Below are positions 12,101 to 13,915 of a stretch of DNA of 13,915 nt, one piece after another. A program made the translations under genes and the position numbers. The stretch covers positions 1-13,915 of the forward strand of contig WRLJ01000019.1 of assembly GCA_009777685.1 (NCBI GenBank). The letters run 5' to 3'. The notes under the pieces were generated by a model. The model did not search any database. It saw only the letters and a list, made by a program, of their open reading frames with translations, and was not told where the DNA came from. Within the stretch, counting starts at the first letter, position 1, and each line of letters starts with the position of its first letter. The DNA is from Oscillospiraceae bacterium. GTDB taxonomy: Bacteria > Bacillota > Clostridia > Oscillospirales > UBA929.

Positions 12101-13915
12101 CAAAGTCCACGTCCAGCTGCTGGGTATACGTCCCGCTCAAGCCGGCATGGTTGATGTTGACGATATGCCGCGGCGAACGGATGCCATAGGCCGGGGCAAA
12201 CAGGGGGTTGAATTCGTCTCTTCTGGCAATCGCGGCCATGCCCTGCCTAACCGTCACGGTGATGTTCTCGCCGGATGTCTTGTACGCATCCTCTAAAACA
12301 GCGTTCGGGATAAAAATCCACGCTTCCCGCACGTCGGCAGGGCCTTCCACACGCCCCGACCAGAACTCCGGAACCGTAACCGTGCCCGTGCCTGTAAGAG
12401 TAATCGTATAGGGAGTATCATCAATGATCAGCGTGTAGGCGCCGGGGATGAAGGTCATTCTGATGCCGTAGCCGTCATGCTCCACGACCGCGTCAGAGAG
12501 CGGGCCGTCTTCCCAGACAACATCGGAGTCTGGGTATATCTCATAATACAGGATGTCCGCCTCCGCCTGCTCCCCGTCGTCCTCCACAATCGGCCAGTTG
12601 GGGTTCTGCATCGCGGCCTTGCCCTGCCCGCCCGCGATAAAATAGGGGTAGGGGTAGATATCGTTGGTGTAATTCCCGTCGCCATCGACGGCCACAATCA
12701 ATTCCTCCGTCAGCCCCGGCAAAACCGCCCAGCCCGTGACGGAAAACGTATCGTACAATCCAAACGTGCTGAGAGGAACAAAGGAATCTCCCGAGGGAGC
12801 CGCATTGGGCGTCAGCCTGTTGTAGTCCTCCCGCTCCGGGCGAAGCCCCTTGCCGGAGAGGTAATAGGTGTGCGGGAAGTTACCCTCCGGAACACTGTCG
12901 GTGCCCACGATAGGCCGCATAATGCTCTCGTATACAGGCGCAACCGCCAGATACAGCGAACGCGCCACCGTGCCCGTCGTATACCCGCCGACCAGCCCGC
13001 CGGACGTAGGGGTACCCGCTACAGGCGAGGTTTCACGCGGGGAAATCACCACGGAGTCCTCAATCGTGCCGCCGCTGAGCATACCGGCCAGACCGCCGGC
13101 GTTGTTATCGCCGCTGACTTGCGCCGTATCCTTCAAAAACTGCGCGTACACGCCGCTGACCGTGCCGCCGCTGACCGTCCCGGCGACGCCGCCGACGTTG
13201 GACGCGCCGCTGACCACGGGATCAAGCAGCGTGATATGGCTGACCGCGCCGCCGTCGCTGACCATGCCGGCCAGCGCGCCGACGTTGTCGGACGTGCCGA
13301 TGACCTTGGGAGTGTCCAGCGTCAGGTCACGAACGGTTCCGGTAATGTTAGCAAACAGGCCCGCGCCGCTCACCGTCAGGTTTTCAATCGCGCGGTTGCC
13401 GCCGTTCAGCGTACCGTTGAAATCTTCCAGAATCGGGGCAAAGCTATCGACCCATGCGCTCACGTTGATATCTTGGCCCAGCAAGAAGGTCTCGCCCGGC
13501 GTATAGCGTATATTGTACAGATGCCGCACCGTGCTGATGACATGTCCGGAGCCGTAGTACGGGGGCAGGCTTCGGATGCTTTCCGCGCTGATCGCGCCGT
13601 CGCCGCTTTCCAGACTGACGCGGATATCGCCGCCGTCAACGCCATATTCTGTAATTCCCATCGGGTTCGAGGCCCCCATAGCCCCGCCCACATAGTCAAT
13701 GATCCAGTAGACCCGGACCAAGTCCGGGTTAGCAGAAGAATCCGATGGATGAGCAAGGCAAAGCCGTACATCAGCGGCTAAGGGCGCACCGGTGGAAAAA
13801 TATGACGGTAACGATGATGCGTCGGCGGCATCCAATGTCTCAGTAACCGTGCTGCCGCTGATCTGCAACGTATATGTCCCTGTGACGGGCACCGTCACCA
13901 CGGCGTACAGCACGT
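6195..13915 (-). CDS. Giant GLUG-repeat surface protein with DUF642-like and DUF11-like domains and a cysteine-rich tail (N terminus outside window)
   Basis: At least 2572 residues are visible; the frame runs through the right edge, so the N terminus and signal peptide are missing (the GTG at 13913 is probably internal). Three modules are seen, each with an entry strand (VRHLYNI 130-136, SPRHIVNI 580-587, TPRHLNNI 1102-1109), a run of GLUG repeats (VGGIAG, VGGLVG; about 186-320, 650-810, 1224-1500) and an aromatic cap (PYPYFI 421-426, YTYPRLL 894-900, HYPYPLL 1608-1614) ending in WPI or WPL. GLUG repeats are expected to form a beta-helix. Residues about 1655-1990 resemble DUF642-like lectin domains (NGDFNEP, VPGW, YVELNAQVEGTLYQ, TTPGTQMYYSFYH). 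Residues about 1998-2110 are DUF11-like (TVTNPGDTRIGNFVI), and 2175-2450 two further beta-sandwiches. Then come 21 cysteines at 2457-2523, a hydrophobic segment (about 2527-2550) and a basic end. No LPXTG is present. Probably a surface or pilus-tip adhesin, first visible gene of the prepilin operon. Confidence 0.88.
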   Translation of the reverse strand, partial: VLYAVVTVPVTGTYTLQISGSTVTETLDAADASSLPSYFSTGAPLAADVRLCLAHPSDSSANPDLVRVYWIIDYVGGAMGASNPMGITEYGVDGGDIRVSLESGDGAISAESIRSLPPYYGSGHVISTVRHLYNIRYTPGETFLLGQDINVSAWVDSFAPILEDFNGTLNGGNRAIENLTVSGAGLFANITGTVRDLTLDTPKVIGTSDNVGALAGMVSDGGAVSHITLLDPVVSGASNVGGVAGTVSGGTVSGVYAQFLKDTAQVSGDNNAGGLAGMLSGGTIEDSVVISPRETSPVAGTPTSGGLVGGYTTGTVARSLYLAVAPVYESIMRPIVGTDSVPEGNFPHTYYLSGKGLRPEREDYNRLTPNAAPSGDSFVPLSTFGLYDTFSVTGWAVLPGLTEELIVAVDGDGNYTNDIYPYPYFIAGGQGKAAMQNPNWPIVEDDGEQAEADILYYEIYPDSDVVWEDGPLSDAVVEHDGYGIRMTFIPGAYTLIIDDTPYTITLTGTGTVTVPEFWSGRVEGPADVREAWIFIPNAVLEDAYKTSGENITVTVRQGMAAIARRDEFNPLFAPAYGIRSPRHIVNINHAGLSGTYTQQLDVDFAVYYKEYGASATKNYAELNSAVVGSFTGTYDGSGKEVRNVKINALTGENIGLFAVNSGTVQNVAMVGASITGRDYVGGIAGRNAGTITRSFVGVTKDFDMADIDINAYNQVSGDSYVGGIAGWSSGTIHTCYVDFTWVGGESAAYVGGVAGYMDDGPVHDVFYNYGNWNPQVNIFDATIRGASATTGGLVGYINAGTLSNAYSTAFFGNINVNNAVVGGGRADGVAAASVLYLRTDSYNASPVGVTPPGTAQDVTQLRAAPAVMSLGGAAWARGSGPAAPVSGVDNPDSYTYPRLLAFGASPFAAAHAEPPLWPIPNIIIPHIAYYEIYKNVNTRFPGQTATLDGETVWYGLWGNDSADTLDYSPGQVVLEDGYVILTSVNSGNHFLGIRDIAGEIIRENSGYGRPQSINIFDIDNGFLLPLDIIEGYMRDSLNQYGAIYPVEVLLGQTPNNANVFHGYLNPLFAKSIYTIQDMQSFGANPSAQISYFQNTHTYSIRTPRHLNNIGFLNTVGMSGNNVPDATTLAGRYLQEIDIDFEGLNTTGQGYYRRNDISNNTRTPININNSIVSGAFTGTYTAASPYNENGERPNGFVRAIQNIGSTPNAQGQINSTTPDTGVFSSIGAGGTVRDLILRNNTVTGTDSVGGLAGSNAGTVRNIQGFDLTVTGTGGHVGGLVGNNTGEMIQCAIDGLTVTASVTGDNVGGLVGNNTGALTDASLRNASVTGTGDNVGGIAGQYSNTAALSAEVENLTVSGANNVGGVVGHNGGAVIQNIAGLGLTVTGTGNNVGGIAGSSGGQITGCSLETASFVTGGGNVGGIAGSADSGVSQSYTAETKVAGVHNVGGIAGLNGDGAVVEDVFFLSSNAPENVPVTGDESVGGIVGQNNGTVTRALYLAPTPVLGEFMYPIVGGGNVTVKLPTDDPIKFIDTCFYLAGSEYSLVMGEPWEEEPYNRQILPKQDVDGLTREGGGMGLVSEFIHTTQFRTDLFKNQHFAAWQMGGLASLGHYPYPLLTGVGPVPDSWPLTRGGGIPPQEEPPEGTWTDAAGYVAAAGWNFVNGDFNEPLTNPDNPNETYPLLIANNSNGNNNFNTDTPAHIRSDDFWVYYDYLWVPGWRTRPVNSDDISHPEWRAIEFQYPNNQHDRDGSVNYNHALRGRVRRDYKNGMELPYVELNAQVEGTLYQICQTTPGTQMYYSFYHAQRYDGAGDDHDKMNFLLSPMSDASASAVYIDEQPAIMRPCWTARGGRGLISDATINRVIYGYTSFYDPKDGTINSGYLYDMWVGDFESGYGITFYSATPLALADVPEKGYASLDAMPSAARDNVIGYWHVDTWMDNSTGTPTRYYSEWKRYYGLYTVPAGQNFTEFAYESVDSRFDDRNQGNYLAGIDFTYAGFAAVSEVIKRGGVEVHTVQPGDPLTVEVTVTNPGDTRIGNFVISSDLAPYTRYFDFVPGSVTVQVNGGTAGFVVEGPSGDKETLTITLPGSTATDAGTTLDGGQSLTVTFDIQVYNTVLGHALLSTSGYSIRNQVKVEYTDLPLKKSEPGPGGGFDGYYDAKLPKVNYSPANPLPATVNISDSIKLDKTVLIPDGDSVKSAEVSVKSGELFTIQLDINKVEGAADLNATGYIEDFIPEYFTVSNVSTLDHHLQPVTGGWILSVFNVTQGQTYTYDLIYNGLDAEKMRYGVIYTSGDSLFKYMVPNYDPVHPDDWLRSVTGKFPQRAVGLRVERDHLFLEGTPEARPGFDGMYLKFEDIVDIDPEMYLLNAAGYTIGYELILCDADGYPVLKDADEKYTVALGSGLGSGKATLFGSALELENAARGVYTLYYKIKVVAELGAETLDLSSEVYTITVTVLGSGDPCEVCEGCETCADSCECEEECLCGEDSGDPCEPCGEDCECEDGECECEEGDCACIDGECDCEECECDCDDDILGGLADAAAPAGALFAAGLPIYLNGRRQRRNGGGPKSRKQRQKSR
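6198..6344 (-). other. C-terminal hydrophobic segment and basic tail of the giant protein
   Basis: Residues about 2524-2572. Three aspartates lead into a weakly hydrophobic stretch (ILGGLADAAAPAGALFAAGL, then PIYL) followed by NGRRQRR and a Lys/Arg-rich end. The tripartite layout resembles sortase or exosortase-like sorting signals, but there is no LPXTG motif before the helix and the helix contains an Asp. It could be a membrane anchor, a signal processed by an unknown enzyme, or a plain stop-transfer segment. Confidence 0.55.
6345..6545 (-). other. Acidic cysteine-rich region of the giant protein (21 Cys in about 67 residues)
   Basis: Residues 2457-2523 hold 21 cysteines, mostly as CxC and CxxC spaced by Glu, Asp and Gly (for example CECEDGECECEEGDC), with two starts of the form SGDPCExC about 30 residues apart that suggest an internal duplication. 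Apart from Ala, Leu, Ile, Ser, Thr, Val and Pro at single places it is almost only Cys, Asp, Glu and Gly. It could bind metal ions, form a disulfide-rich stalk, or be a substrate for a cysteine-modifying enzyme; I do not recognise a named family. Confidence 0.75.
9414..10244 (-). repeat. Longest GLUG repeat array (third module)
   Basis: Residues about 1224-1500 contain nine GLUG-type units with the core VGG(I/L/V)(A/V)G, including VGGLAGSNAGTV, VGGLVGNNTGEM, VGGLVGNNTGAL, VGGIAGQYSNTA, VGGVVGHNGGAV, VGGIAGSSGGQI and VGGIVGQNNGTV, mostly 24-32 residues apart. The repeats remain similar at the DNA level, notably around GCCGCCGACGTTGT words on the plus strand. Confidence 0.8.
9971..10091. repeat. 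In-frame 90-base spaced DNA direct repeat inside the GLUG array
   Basis: The 31 bases at 9971-10001 recur at 10061-10091 with one mismatch (A/G at the 20th position). The spacing of 90 bases is 30 codons, one GLUG unit, so recombination between the copies would remove or add exactly one unit without shifting the frame. Confidence 0.75.
11484..11966 (-). repeat. GLUG repeat array of the second module
   Basis: Residues about 650-810 contain GLFAVNSGTV, VGGIAGRNAGTI, VGGIAGWSSGTI, VGGVAGYMDDGPV and GGLVGYINAGTL. Spacing is less regular than in the third module because longer insertions sit between units. Confidence 0.75.
12954..13358 (-). repeat. GLUG repeat array of the first module
   Basis: Residues about 186-320 contain GLFANITGTV, VGALAGMVSDGGAV, VGGVAGTVSGGTV, AGGLAGMLSGGTI and GGLVGGYTTGTV, with 26-34 residue spacing. 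The array ends in LYLAVAPVYESIMRPIVG, a segment repeated after the third array as LYLAPTPVLGEFMYPIVG. Confidence 0.78.

Noticed and set aside
12477..13781. 434-codon plus-strand open frame opposite the adhesin
   Set aside because: Antisense shadow of a GC-rich repetitive gene; the periodic Ala-Asp pattern mirrors the GLUG repeats.

Overview
The window looks like chromosomal DNA of a GC-rich, Gram-positive member of the Clostridia (Firmicutes), probably an uncultured gut or rumen-type lineage. The grounds are strong AGGAGG-type ribosome binding sites, GTG and TTG starts, a canonical NrdR and LexA, a TagA-type teichoic-acid glycosyltransferase, type IV prepilins in a Gram-positive-looking setting, and intergenic palindromes of the GTAGGG(G) kind common in clostridial genomes. 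The taxon is an inference from gene content; no rRNA or marker gene settles it.

Layout. 1-1321 (minus): an Eis-like GNAT acetyltransferase, cut by the left edge, lies immediately downstream of a TagA/WecG-family glycosyltransferase. 1322-1549: a divergent promoter region with a duplicated promoter-bearing segment. 1550-2020 (plus): nrdR. 2021-2173: a large dyad element. 2174-3013 (plus): an AT-rich gene for a DUF692/MNIO-like TIM-barrel enzyme, foreign in composition. 3014-3704: about 700 bases without a convincing gene, holding five 9-bp-arm palindromes, a MITE-like multi-hairpin element, a broken palindrome copy and the lexA promoter. 3711-4331 (plus): lexA, followed by a hairpin terminator shared with the convergent operon.

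13915-4395 (minus) is the main object of interest: one apparent operon of four genes. It starts with a giant secreted protein (at least 2572 residues, N terminus outside the window). This protein contains three GLUG-repeat modules, a DUF642-like lectin-type domain, DUF11-like beta-sandwiches and a tail with 21 cysteines, followed by a hydrophobic segment and a basic C terminus. Three small prepilin-like genes follow with gaps of 23, 6 and 40 bases: a GspK/PilX-like one without Glu+5, a PilV-like one ending in polyproline, and a PilW/PulG-like one. The order (large adhesin plus minor pilins) resembles the PilY1 and minor-pilin operons of Gram-negative type IV pili. I infer that the giant protein is displayed by, or assembled with, a type IV pilus or pseudopilus tip. 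The major pilin, ATPases and prepilin peptidase are not in the window.

The most unusual items are the giant adhesin with prepilins, its acidic cysteine-rich tail, the orphan MNIO-like gene in a repeat-bounded AT-rich island, and the palindrome family whose arms vary in sequence but keep pairing.
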